From Perkinsus olseni (Eukaryota; Perkinsozoa; Perkinsida; Perkinsidae), in NCBI GenBank assembly GCA_013115135.1, contig JABANP010000018.1:62001-126000 (forward strand): 64,000 nucleotides of DNA. The letters run 5' to 3'. Under the pieces are notes generated by a model. It searched no databases and was not told where the DNA came from. It saw only the letters and a list, made by a program, of their open reading frames with translations. Made by a program: the position numbers and the translations under genes. This document shows, in pieces, positions 44,361-55,780 of the stretch. Each line of letters starts with the position of its first letter. Within the stretch, counting starts at the first letter, position 1.

Positions 44361-47300
44361 TTTGGCTAAGTTAGCGTCGGAAAACTACGTCCTTAGTGAC
44401 CCACTGATTTCGATCTTGCCCAGCTAGACTGAGAAAATACATTACACGAGTAGAAGTCCTGTGAGAATGTGCGTCCACACAGTAACTTGCACAACCTAGC
44501 GCTGCACAAAAAATCTTGCCTCGGTCACAGGATGTTCTCAGGGTTCGGCCGTAAGAAGGGGCACTCCGATGTATAATGCACCATACATCAACATCTAGTG
44601 CAACTTCTCGGACCGTTTCATCGGGCATCCGTCCAGCACCTCCAAGCTTCGAGCTGCACCAAGCCCGCACACCCTCCTCCGATGCTCCTGTATAATGACG
44701 GGTCATCAGTGATGACTCAGGAGTACAGCTGCAGTAATCCGTTAAAGTCAGCCTTAATAAGTGAGTCTCGGAGAGTTCAGAGACTAATAGCATTCATTTT
44801 ATTCGCCTTGTCAGGCCTGACATGTTGAATAACTCTCCACAACTTAGCCAGCCTTGCTGTATGTAAAACATCCTTCACACATTTAACCAGTTTGGAAAGA
44901 ACGTCTTCATGTTCCGCTTGTGTTTCAGTCGAGAGGGGATTGATGCAGCTGTTGGGGGCGGGAAAAAGATAGTGCGTCAGGTAACCTGACTCAGGTTTGT
45001 CCTGCCCCCGTGTCTGAGTGCGACATTCCGGGCTCTATGAACTTGCCTAGACTAATGCCTCGTGAACCAAGATAGATTCGTGCTAGACTGATGAAACCGG
45101 TTCCCAGCGTTGGATTCGAAACATTCACAAAGGCTAATTTTAAGCTTCCATCATTCCTTCCCTCATCTGCACATCCATAGTCGTGTCATGCATCACACGT
45201 ATAATCCGTTATACGCCAGTAGACGAGAGAACGGGTGACTGCTCGTTCAAGGAGAAGCTCGAGAGGCTCTTGACAAGAGAATCTCTGCTGTGGCACATCA
45301 CACCCTACAGTGTCTTGACGAAACTCTCTTCTGGTCACCTGGGTTCCGAGAGGATCATGTGAAGTCTAGCCTAGCAACCTTTAGCTGGTGCAGCTAGAGC
45401 CGCGCAAATTTGTAGTCTTGACATGTTGGTAGCACCTTTGGGAGTAGAGCTGGGCGCGCTCACAGGATGGGACAGCGCGTTTTATAGTTTTCATGGATAG
45501 TCTCTAACGTTCACTCATTGCAGCAGCATCCTCCTGTGGTCGAGTCATAGCAACACTACGAGGTCCTACGATTCCCGCGGTAGAGCGCACAAGTCAGATT
45601 AGCCTCATCGAGTTTCTCCTTGCGTTCCATGGGATCGTGAAACTTTTGTGTTCACAACTTCTTCGCCATGCAATCGGACCGCACTTGGCATTGCTAGCGG
45701 ACATTGCCATTGCCACTGAGAGCGCTCGACGAGTATGTTCCTTTCGAAATGCCCTTGCCTCATCGAGTTCACGGCGTGTGCTCAAATTTTGAGCCTCAAA
45801 AGCGTGTTCTCGTTTATACTCCCCGTAAATGGTTCCTCCCTTGTTTGAGTTTGCATATCCAACTGGTGCAGACAGTTGGACAGGCCTTACTAATTCACTT
45901 ACTTGAAAGAAAAAGCGTGATGCACGGTACATCAGTGATGTAACATCACGCAGTGCGTGACACGCACCCGCTAAGGAGCACTCGAGTCCCAGAAGTGCTG
46001 GGGAACTAGTCACTGATGCCAGCTGTTCAGGGATTTCCAAGAAATTCGGATCTCCTAACCAAGGACGATCCAATAGGATGAATGGATTAGGAATAGTCGA
46101 TGCTCATGGTCCAGTGAAACGATTTTTGGCAATTCTCAGCGATTTTCAGTGAAGCGATTTTTCAGCTCGCGATTTCGTGCCGTCAGCAAAGCAAACAGGG
46201 TGTCTGAAGAGTACCCTCGAAATCGTGGAAAGTTTCCGAAGAATCTTTCCTGGAAATTTTCCGGAAATTTCCGTAAGTTCCTGAAGTTTGCGAAAAACGG
46301 TATCTATGCCGAATCGGATGCTTCCGAGCCAGGTCCAAGGCATTCTCGGCTCTCGGCGAGAGCCTCTCGCGAACACCGATAGGGCTCCAGGACCGAGGGC
46401 TGCGTTCGGTGTAGTTGGAACGAAGCCTGTGATCCTGGGGATTCAGAGGTCTTGCGAAAAGGGACTTTTCAATCTCTCCGAAATGCTTCTGCGAGGGTTG
46501 CGAGTTAGTGGACATTCTGGTTTGGGAGGAAAAGTTCTCCATGGGAATACATATTTCTAAATTTGAGTTAGGTGACATATCATATGTCGTCAGATCGTAG
46601 TTATGGATTGTGGAGAATCCACCAGTGCAGCTCCAGTGTGCAGACCAAGCGGTCTGGTCCAGACCAAACGCATAGCTATGTTCCTCCCACTTTACATGTC
46701 TTGACGTGACATGTAGAGTCGAAGGAACCTATCTCACGCTTCAAGGAGCTGTGCACGATAATGAACCAGGTCTCCGGCGTTGGAATTTCCTCACGTTCGA
46801 GAAGTCCCTTCAGGAAACTCCGAGAAAATATAGTGCCCGGAAAAATTAGGAGAGATTCTCAGACACCCTGAGGGCCCCTCAGCGAGGGGAGTTGATCGAT
46901 AATGAGATTTTAAAGCGTAATCTAGCCTAGCGCAAGTTCTAGCCTAGAACGCATACTCAATGAATATTTCTCATGCGAACGCAAGGCGCATAGTGAGTCA
47001 GACGGTTTTCTTGAGACTAATGATACGCAGTAGCAGTAAAGGTAATTGCAGCGATGATAGTCAACAGGTGAGTAGTACTGATTAAGGTGGCAGCTCCTGC
47101 GTAGCGTATAGGCGTCACAACGCTGCCATAAAATCAGCACCACAATTCAAAGGCCGCGTAGCCGGTATGGGACAGTTGTCTAGCTTGCTGTAGCACCCAG
47201 CTGCTCAATAGCTTGCGTCTTATCTGGACACAGGAGGGGGCATCCCCTCGCTCCCGGTTTAATCCACGTTGAGCCCCGCGGTTTCAAGTCAGAAGAGATC

Positions 47301-47667
47301 ATTCACATAGCACTCGATGGTGCTGCGAGTTTAGTGTCGTTGATACGAGCGGCGAGATTGTTATTACTAACAGCACTGTCGCCCGTGACGCCAGACCACA
47401 GCTGGTGAGGCCGTTGACGCGTGCTTAACCCATTCAGATGACGCTTCTCATTCATCTTGTTACCACTAGGCTCATCAGGCTTCGGACTGGTATCCCAATG
47501 GGTGACCACGGGTTTCTGGCGACCGGGTTTCCTCCGGGAATCACACCTGCGATGCCAGAGGCACCGCTAGGCAGGGACAACAACGAGACGAGAAGTTCAC
47601 TACATCCCGTCATGACTGCGGCCGAAAAGTCCTCGAGTGGAATAGAGTGACAGGATTTCAGTTTTCT
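44361..47667. other. Long stretch without confident genes, left edge of the repeat block
   Basis: The only notable frame is minus 45594-46073 (159 codons; YGEYKREHAFEAQNLSTRRE is its most protein-like part). It crosses several perfect hairpins (45,918-45,965) and has no recognised motif, so it is doubtful. DNA at 45420-45530 matches 54020-54125. GGAAATTTTCCGGAAATTTCC near 46,250 and many other short inverted repeats are present. Confidence 0.35.
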
Positions 47668-48552
47668 ATGCCCACAATCCAACAATGTCAACATCGCACT
47701 ACCCATAAATGGGACAGCTACGGCTTTACCGCAGAGGCTGGTGCCTGCAAGAATCCAAGAAGCTCGCTATCGTCACTCAGGAGTCTCTTACGATCTGGAG
47801 TCTCTGTAGATAAGGTGTTTTGTGTGATTTTGTCACTCATCGTGCATGGCATAGCCTTCTACGTCCTCCTCAGTATCAGTCTTATTATTTGGGAGAACTA
47901 CATCATTGAAGCATGTATTTCAAGATGGAAGATGGAGTTACAAAGTTTTGATACGGGCCCAGAACCCGCATGGTTGGCTGATCCACCTACGGATTTCCTT
48001 CACCTACCCCCCGGCGCCGACAAGTACGTCAACTTCTCCTTGTCTCTCTTTCTTAAAAACAGTCCACCTTGGTTGGGAGTGGAGCTCTCTTCGGTGAGAA
48101 TGTTATTCTTCGAAGAAGACCTGTTGCATCTGTTACTCGAAGACTCGCCGGCCTCCGAAAAGGGTACGATCTCCATTTCAGCAAAGGTCCCTCTGTCAGC
48201 CCTCGATGAAGTATCGTACCTCTGCCTCCGCTACGCGCCGGGGATGGTGAGAACGCTAGCTATGCACTTCATGCTCGAAGCCAGATTCACATTGTTTGGA
48301 CGGAAGAGCAACACCTTCCTGCTGAGCACAAATCTTACTTACGATCTATCACTGCGAGGTAACTACACTGATGATCATAAACTTGGCCCGCGGGGCGAGT
48401 GGATTGCTCAAATTTGCAGAGAGCATTGTTCTAAGGAAGCATCGCCAGCGGTAGAGCATCATACTGGCGAGGTCGTAGTGGTGACACCAGGCTACGTATC
48501 GTCTCCGACCTTTATCCGCTTGAGCTCTCTGTATGACGCGGATATGATCTAA
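47668..48552 (+). CDS. Accessory single-pass membrane protein family, copy 1
   Basis: Intronless, 294 residues. A Ser/Arg-rich cytosolic N-terminus (SSLSSLRSLLRSGVSVDK) leads into one hydrophobic segment at about residues 53-78 (VFCVILSLIVHGIAFYVLLS and SISLIIW). Then follows the family core: YIIEACISRWKMELQSFDTG, PPTDFLHLPPGADKYVNFSL and PPWLGVELSS, and later LEARFTLFGRKSNTFLLSTN plus LTYDL. The layout suggests a type II membrane protein with a roughly 215-residue beta-rich outer domain. The alternating S-L-S-L-x-L-x-N-x-P-x-x-L-G pattern recalls LEA-2/NDR1-like domains, but that is only a resemblance. First of four copies. Confidence 0.8.
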   Translation: MPTIQQCQHRTTHKWDSYGFTAEAGACKNPRSSLSSLRSLLRSGVSVDKVFCVILSLIVHGIAFYVLLSISLIIWENYIIEACISRWKMELQSFDTGPEPAWLADPPTDFLHLPPGADKYVNFSLSLFLKNSPPWLGVELSSVRMLFFEEDLLHLLLEDSPASEKGTISISAKVPLSALDEVSYLCLRYAPGMVRTLAMHFMLEARFTLFGRKSNTFLLSTNLTYDLSLRGNYTDDHKLGPRGEWIAQICREHCSKEASPAVEHHTGEVVVVTPGYVSSPTFIRLSSLYDADMI

Positions 48553-50744
48553 TGCTAAGTTGAGAGTGCTGACGTATGTCATAGGTCCTATAATACCCGG
48601 AGTTTGATATCCTTTGATCCGCCGATATCGTTATTGGGCTTTCATTGAAAGCACTCGAAAGTCTCAAGGCCCTCGAATCAAGGGATTCCGTTGGACGGTC
48701 CAACTTGGACCAAGTCCGTCCGATGTAATTCTTTCCTATTTTGAGGATGGGTTCTATCACAATTGCTGACTCATTAATCTACGGTTCAGCTCTGAATTGT
48801 TCCGAGTTGACGAGTTGAGCAGAGAACAGGGAAGGCCAAGGGAAGGCAGGCACAGGCTTGAATTACGCGTAGGCTACTTCAGCCTACGCGTGAAGATGCT
48901 CGGTCAGGTAGCGCGAATCTGGGCGCTCGAGAATCTCGAGCCGACTGAGTTGGCCCCACCGACAAAAACGCGTTGTCGACTAGCCGGGTCAGAGAAACTC
49001 GTGTCTGGACGAGCAAATACGGATAAATGGTGGACGACGCGTTCATTATGAACGGTTCATATTCTGGTCGTTCGAAATGATATGAGACGAAATGACCAAG
49101 AGAGTAGGATCAAGCGATGTCACATCACCGAAGACATCGGCCCGATGTGGCATGGGACATAAGTTATGTCACATAACCTGGACGAAAATTTCGTCACGAA
49201 ATGCTCATTGACGAATCACGGTACACCCGTTCGAGCTACACGCAGACTCTGCGTCGCAGAGAATAAGAGTGAATACCAAGAAGAGAGGACCTAGAAGAAG
49301 AAGAAATTAGGAATTACCGGATGCTTATGGTCCAGCGAAGCTCAGATTGCTTCGTTTCGGCACCTGCCCGGCACAGCATATTTCAAGTAGCCACTATGTG
49401 GCCACCTTGGAATAGAACCGACGACTCCTCGTGACAACGCGTTTCGTCAACCGTCGCTTTTTGTCTGTTTCGAGCCCATCGTCCCTAGCTCCTGTGAACT
49501 GAGCTGTGAATTGAGCTGTGAATTGAGCTGTGCACGGATTTGATTCAATTCCCCTCGTGAACGGAAGCTGGGGAGAAGACTTTACTTACTCCTCCCATCT
49601 CGCGTTGACTATGAAGTTCATAGTCTGAACAATAGAGGGGCGGCAACATACATGAAAGAAGAGCTCGCCATCCCTCGAGCCATATCTGCAATAACATCGC
49701 TTGGCGGGTGAAGCATGTGGCACAGTGTCTGCGGGCTAATGCATTCCGCTGGCTGTATTTGTTTTTTCGCGGTCCTTTAACCATCCGACAAGCAGTGACT
49801 GCAAATGGGAAAGGTGGAGGACTTTGATAATGCAACAAGGCTATAACCCTCTCGCTGAAACAACGACCCGTGGCACGGGTCCCGTGCGACATTAATAGTG
49901 TTTTTGCAAACAAATCGGCCTCTAGCCGCCGCCATACGAGAATATCTGAAACATTGAATTCGAATATTCTCATATCTCCGGCAACTGAATAATCCATGAC
50001 CGATATCATCAAAAACTTCATTACCATAATCAGTACACAAAGTGCATCATGCACTGTGCATGGAGGACTATTGACTTTCCCTATTCTAAATGAATAACCG
50101 TGACAAACTGATCGCTAACCCGATAAGATCTGCTACACATTCGAATGTATATAGCGCATTAAAGTATAGCCTATACTTATACGCTAGACTCATACGCTAC
50201 TTATACACTATACTGATTGGCTATACATATACGTATAGCCCTACACCCTATGGGGGGGGGTTAACCATCGGATCGCGCTTTCGACCGGATAAATAAAGGA
50301 CTTGACACCCGGAGGTGGCGGTCACACTGCCCTAATTCAGTGCCCTCCTCCGCCGACCTATCAACAAGAGTAATCCAAAATGAGAAGCTAGTATTACTAG
50401 CCTAGTTACAAAGGGAAGCCTATATCATCGATAGTGTCGGGCTTACACTATTGAAATCATCTCAGTGAGATGTTGAGACTACCCAACCCAGCCCTCATTT
50501 GTAGCACAGAGCTAAATCAGCTCAGCTTGGGTGCACGTCAGCTAAGCCGGGGCGAGGAAAAAGGCCTCTACGTCGCAACGCACGAGTCCAGCTTACTCAT
50601 CATTCGCTGCATGGGCCAGGAGTCCTGGCCCAGGACTCCTGGCGCAGTCCCAAAACTGAAGTGAATTCACGAAAAAAGTCATTCGCATTGTACTCATTGA
50701 GTACTACTCAATCATTGTGCCTATTGAGACCATGGTTGCATCGG
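48553..50744. other. Non-coding DNA between membrane-protein copies 1 and 2
   Basis: The first 500 bp match the 3' flanks of copies 2 and 3. A 27-nt perfect hairpin (11-bp arms, 5-nt loop) lies at 48865-48891. A minus frame at 49545-50054 (169 codons, hydrophobic start) shows no family match and no homologue in the other units, so it is not called. A TATA/GTATAC-rich palindromic tract lies at 50150-50241, followed by a run of G. 50450-50640 matches 54270-54450. Confidence 0.5.
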
Positions 50745-51221
50745 CCAATGAGGTTGTTATTACTAACACCTGTGTGGAAGTGCCACTGTCGCCCGTGACG
50801 CCAGGTCGCAGGCTGCGTCGCGACTCGAAGCCGGTGACGCCGTGCGACGGCGGCCGCGGACGCGCGCTTGATGCTAAGCGTCTCGGAGACTGTCATCGGA
50901 GACTGATTCATTGAATGTACTGCCATCTGCGCGCGTGTTGTCAGGAGAGTCAGATAATCAGGTTACATCTGAATCAGATGACGCTCCTCGTTCAGCTTGT
51001 ATTCACTAGGGCCTAGTGAATATGCTCATCGGGCTTCTGAACGGTACATCAATGCGTGACCATCGGGTTTTTGGCGACCGGGCTTCCACAGGGAATCACC
51101 GGCACCACCAGGCAGGGACAACTGTGAGATAAGATGAGTACTACATCCTGCCATGACTTGGCCCAAGTCACTTGGGCCGAAGAGACCTCGGGGTAGAATA
51201 GGTAGTAGGATTTCACCGTTT
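50745..51221 (+). repeat. Duplicated 5' flank of the membrane-protein genes
   Basis: The same upstream segment precedes copies 1, 2 and 3 (starting about 47,330, 50,745 and 54,525). It is marked by TTATTACTAACA, then CCCGTGACGCCAG, later GATGACGCT...CATTCA and GGGACAAC, ending just before the ATG. Conservation across more than 300 bp of non-coding DNA shows that whole units, promoter included, were duplicated. Confidence 0.8.
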
Positions 51222-52111
51222 ATGTCCACAACCCAACAATGGCAACGTCACCCTACCCATGAGGAGAGCAGCTGCCTCTTCACTACAGAGGCTGATGCCC
51301 GGAAGGATACAAGAAACTCGCTGTCGTCACTTAGGAGTCTACTACGATCTGGCGTATCTGTGGATAAGGCATTTGGTGTTATTCTGTCACTCATTGTGAA
51401 TGTCGTAGCCTTTTACGCCTTCCTCAATTTGGGCCTTATGGTTTGGGAGAATCATATCATTGAGGCATGTATTTCAAGATGGGAGATGGAGTTGCAAAAC
51501 TTTGATACGGGCCCAGCACCTTCATGGTTGGATAATCCACCTGACTATTTCGTCCATCTGCCCCCCGGCACCCGGAAAGTTCGCCAACATCTCATTATCT
51601 TTGTTGCTCAAAGAGAATCCACCTTGGTTGGGGGTGGAGCTCTTGGAGGTGGGAATATTTAATTTGAAAAAAAGAGCTGGTGCGTCTGATATTCGACGAC
51701 CCACCATCCTTCGAAGGGAGCACGATTTCCATTGCAGAGAAGGTCCCTCTGTCAGCCCTCGATGAAGTTCCGTACCTCTGCCTTCACTACGCGCCGGGGA
51801 TGGTGAGAACGCTTGCTATTGAATTTGTGCTCGAGGCCAGATTCACATTGTTTGGACGGAAGAGTAACACCTTCGAGCTGAGCACAAATCTTACTTACGA
51901 TCTATCACAACAAGGTAACTATACTGAGGATCATAAGCTGGGCCCGCGGGGCGAGTGGATTGCTCAAATTTGCAGAGAGCATATTTATGAGGAAGCATCG
52001 ACAACGCCAGAGCAACACACCGGCGAGGTCGTAGTGGTGTCATCAGGGTACGTATCGTCTCCGACCTTTATCCGCTTGAACTCGTTGTACGACGTGGATC
52101 TGAACTATTAG
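51222..52111 (+). pseudogene. Accessory membrane protein family, copy 2 (two +1 frameshifts)
   Basis: Homologous to copies 1 and 3 end to end. The start MSTTQQWQRHPTHEES is intact, with the membrane segment FGVILSLIVNVVAFYAFLNL. At about 51,575 one extra base (GGCACCCGGAAAG against GGCGCCGACAAG in copy 3) shifts the frame. At about 51,667 a run of seven A adds a second base. The final third (IAEKVPLSALDEVPYLCLHY to the stop at 52111) is open in the third frame. With no introns in the family, these shifts make it a pseudogene unless they are sequencing errors. Confidence 0.82.
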
Positions 52112-54895
52112 TAACCTATGATGTTATGGTCGCCCGATATGGAATCCCACGTTTCGGATGATGACTGGCGTTTGATACTTCTCCATCCGCCAATACCATT
52201 ATTGCGCGTTCAAGGCTTGAACTTCAAGGACTTCCGTTAGAAGAAGTCTGCCCACTGTAAATTTTCGTCCTAAGCCTCAGACAAACTTAAGAGCAGATTT
52301 ATATCAAAATACTCCGTGAGTATTGCTCACTCAGAAATCTACAGTCTAGTTTTGACAGTCCTGAGTTGTTGAGTTGACCTTATATCATAGAAGTTCTATG
52401 CCGTAGGATCTATTGAGGAGAGGCACAGACTTGAATCACGTGTGGGCTACTTCAGTTACCGAAGCATCATCGAGCAGAGCGTTTCTCCACGGGAGAAGAT
52501 TCATCGTCGACCACCCGTCGAGCTCGGGGCACGATAGGAATTTCGAGATAGCATCTAGTGTTCATCAGCAGTCGAAGCTGGATCAGTTTTTACTGCGGAA
52601 CTGGAGGTTGCGTAGTGAATACAACAGAGCAAGTCGATGGACGACGATTTATGGCCATTATCGGCTGAGCCGACACTGTTGGCTGTCAGGCCGACAGTTA
52701 TAACTGGCTAATCATCTCTGGAGTTCGCGAGTTCTGTAAGCTGAGATTCTAGCTACCGAACAAATGGTCCACAAATCCTCCAAGTCCTCCCCCGTCGGGG
52801 AGGCTCAACATAGCTGGGACATAACCCACTCTGGGAATCCCAGAGTAGTCTACTCTGAACTTCTACTCTGAGTAGAAGCTATGTTGAGCCAGTGTGGTCT
52901 CATTCAAGCACCAATGGTGCTGCACCATGGTAACACAGGTTGGTTGGGATCATTCGAACCACCCTACCAAAAACCCGAAGATTTCAATGGAGTGGCTGAC
53001 CGCCCTGCCAGGGCGGCCCTGGCGGAGCACTCACAGTGCGACAACTGCGACCCTCGGGATTCTGAAGCTAAATGAATCACAACTAGGGCTCCCCCCATCC
53101 CCAAGCCTCACTTCATCGACTACAGGAGGAACAGAGGGCCTCGTTCAGGCCTTTCCACATACACGGACGCCTGAAGCGACGAAGCCTGACTCATCATCAT
53201 CATGCTGCTCCGGGCCTTCACAAGGACGCGGAATCGCTGAAAGCGATGAACGGGACAAAAGAGAGACTGAGTCTCTGAGACTCACCCGATAATTCTAGTG
53301 AGGCCCGTTGCACATGTATTCATTCACTTTCCTCATAAAAGTTCCATGCAACGATGGCTAGTACGCGACTGCATAGACACAACAGAGGCTCGGAACCCAA
53401 CGAGGCCACGTAGTTGTAGGGCTACCCCGTAGTTACGTATCTAGCATCAACCAGGAAGCAGCGCGAATGCGATCTAGAGTGTAATTGCGAAGCCGCCTTC
53501 CAGTGGGAGGCGGGAGGATTCCACCGACAGGCAACACAACCGGTCAACTGATTCGGGCTAAATCATACCAAACGACCTCTCCGGCCCTGATTATCCGCAT
53601 TCGGTGAACCGCGTTACCTCAACGATCCAATTCGATTGGAGTCTGACGACACGTAGTCGGAGAACGCGGCGACGTATCATCCTACTAGGATGATCCTAGA
53701 ACGCGGCAGAGTTCGCTGTTACACTTTGGAAGGCAGAGTTCGGAAAAATGGTCCAGACCGGAATTAAACTAAACGAGTCGTTCGTCGAAAGAGCTCTGAC
53801 TGGCAAAACGATACCAGTGTCACCCGTGCCTTTGAAGGGACTGTAAATAGGAAGAAATTCCAGAGCCAATTTTGCTGAAGGAATCTCCACTTTCTCACTC
53901 GGGGACTGAGCCAGTCCGACTGACTCTTATCCCAGGTGTCTGCTTTCTGCAGCTGAGGAGGTGTTCCGTCTTCGGTTGAATCAGCAGCACCCCAGCACTT
54001 CGAGTTTTTGCTGCTGTTCACTGTTAGTAGCACCTTTGAGCGTGAAGGTGAGCACATTTGTAAGGTGGGACAGCGCGTTTTACAGCCTTCATGGCAAGTG
54101 ACTAACGCTCATTGGTTGTACCAGGGCCCCTTCGGCGCAGTTTGTCTGGCAAACTGTGTCACAGCCTGTGACACACTGTGCCAGACAGCCTGGGACTCAC
54201 AGGGGAATGTAACCTGTTCAACAGGTAAGAAAGAGTGACCTCGACGTCATAGGCTATGACTCATAGCCGAGATCATCTCAGTGAGATGTGGATAGCATCC
54301 ACTGGATACTCCCCAACCTAACTTATCCGTGGAAGAGAGCTGGTTCAGCTCAACTTGCAGGCTCGCTAAGCCGGGACGTGAGAAAAAAGGCCTCTGCGTC
54401 GCAACGCACGGTTCTGGCTCACTCATTATTCGCTGCATGGAAGGATCGCAGCCCGAAGGCTGCAATCGATTGAAGAAAAGAAATCATTTACAACGTACTC
54501 GATAATAATGAGTTTCGGTGAGGCCACCAGTGAGGTTGTATTACTAACAGCACTGTTGCCCGTGACGCCAGACCGCAGCTGGAGACGCCGTGGGCGCGCT
54601 CACTGGGCGCGTGCTTGGCGCTCAGTGTCACGGAGACTGTCTCCGATCACAAGTGCTGCCATCTGCGCGCCTGTTGGAGGCCGCTCAGTTCAGACGACGC
54701 TTCCCATTCAGGTTGTAACGATTAGGCTCACTTCTAACTGGTATATCAATGCGTGACCAACGGGGTTTGTCCAGACTCTGGGCCCCAGAAAGTCACAGGC
54801 ACGCCCGGGCAGTAGCAACTGCGAGACAGAAGGTGTACTACATCCCGCCATGGCTAGGGCCGAAGTGGAATAGGGTAACATGATTCTAGTTTTCT
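52112..54895. repeat. Duplicated non-coding DNA between copies 2 and 3
   Basis: 52112-52680 matches the 3' flanks at 48,553 and 55,781. 52685-54020 matches 61205-62530 (shared CACAAATCCTCCAAGTCCTC and CCACATACACGGACGC; then CCTTGAAGGGACT near 62,355 against CCTTTGAAGGGACT near 53,830). 54020-54125 matches 45420-45530. 54270-54450 matches 50450-50640. 54525-54895 is the shared 5' flank. Open frames in it do not survive in the homologous copy, so no gene is called. Confidence 0.75.
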
Positions 54896-55780
54896 ATGTC
54901 CACCATTCAGAAATGTCAGCGTCGGACTACCCATGAGTATATCAGCCCCGGCTTTACTACAGAAGCTGATGCCCGCGAGAATACCAGAAACTCGCTGTCA
55001 TCACTAAAGAGTCTCCTACGATCAAGGGTCTTCATGGATAAGGCGTTTTGTGTGGTTCTGTCGCTCATTGTGAATGGCATAGCCTTCTACGTCTTCCTTC
55101 ATTTGGGTCTCACGGTTTGGGAGAATCATATCATTGAGGCATGTATTTCAAGATGGGAGATGGAGTTGCAAAGCTTCGATATGGGCCCGGTACCCTCATG
55201 GTTGGATGATCCACCGCAGGATTTTCTCCATCTACCCGCCGGCGCCGACAAGTACGCCAAGTTCTCATTATCTTTGTTGCTCAAAAACAATCCGTCTTGG
55301 CTGGGGGTGGAGCTCTTGGAGGTGAAGATATTCATTTCTAAAGAAGAGCTGGTGTGCCTGTCATACGACGACCCGCCGGCCTCCAAAGAGGGTACGATCT
55401 CCATTGTAGAGAAAGTCCCTCTAACAGCCGTCACTGAGGGAGCGTACCTGTGCCTTCGCTACGCGCCGGGAATGGTAAGAACGCTAACTCTTGACTTTAC
55501 TCTCGAGGCCAGATTCACATTGTTTGGACGGAAGAGTGACACCTTCGAGCTGAGCACAAATCTTACTTACGATCTATCACAACGAGGTAACTACACTGAT
55601 GAGCATAAGCTGGGCCCGTGGGGCGAGTGGATTGCTCGGGGTTGCAGAGAGCATATTTATGAGGAAGCATTACCAACGGCAGAGCATCACACCGGGAAGA
55701 TCGTAGTACTGGCATCAGACTACGAATCGTCTTCGACCTCTATCCGCTTGGGCTCGCTATACGACGCGGATCTAATCTAA
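54896..55780 (+). CDS. Accessory single-pass membrane protein family, copy 3
   Basis: Intact, 294 residues, intronless. N-terminus MSTIQKCQRRTTHEYIS, membrane segment AFCVVLSLIVNGIAFYVFLH, then the family core IIEACISRWEMELQSFDMG, PPQDFLHLPAGADKYAKFSL, SWLGVELLEVKIFISKEELV and LEARFTLFGRKSDTFELSTN. It is closest to copy 2. The CISRW Cys and HIYEEALPTAEHH end are shared by copies 1-3. Confidence 0.82.
   Translation: MSTIQKCQRRTTHEYISPGFTTEADARENTRNSLSSLKSLLRSRVFMDKAFCVVLSLIVNGIAFYVFLHLGLTVWENHIIEACISRWEMELQSFDMGPVPSWLDDPPQDFLHLPAGADKYAKFSLSLLLKNNPSWLGVELLEVKIFISKEELVCLSYDDPPASKEGTISIVEKVPLTAVTEGAYLCLRYAPGMVRTLTLDFTLEARFTLFGRKSDTFELSTNLTYDLSQRGNYTDEHKLGPWGEWIARGCREHIYEEALPTAEHHTGKIVVLASDYESSSTSIRLGSLYDADLI

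Noticed and set aside
49545..50054. 169-codon minus frame with a hydrophobic start
   Set aside because: No family, no counterpart in the homologous repeat units, and it lies in hairpin-rich DNA.
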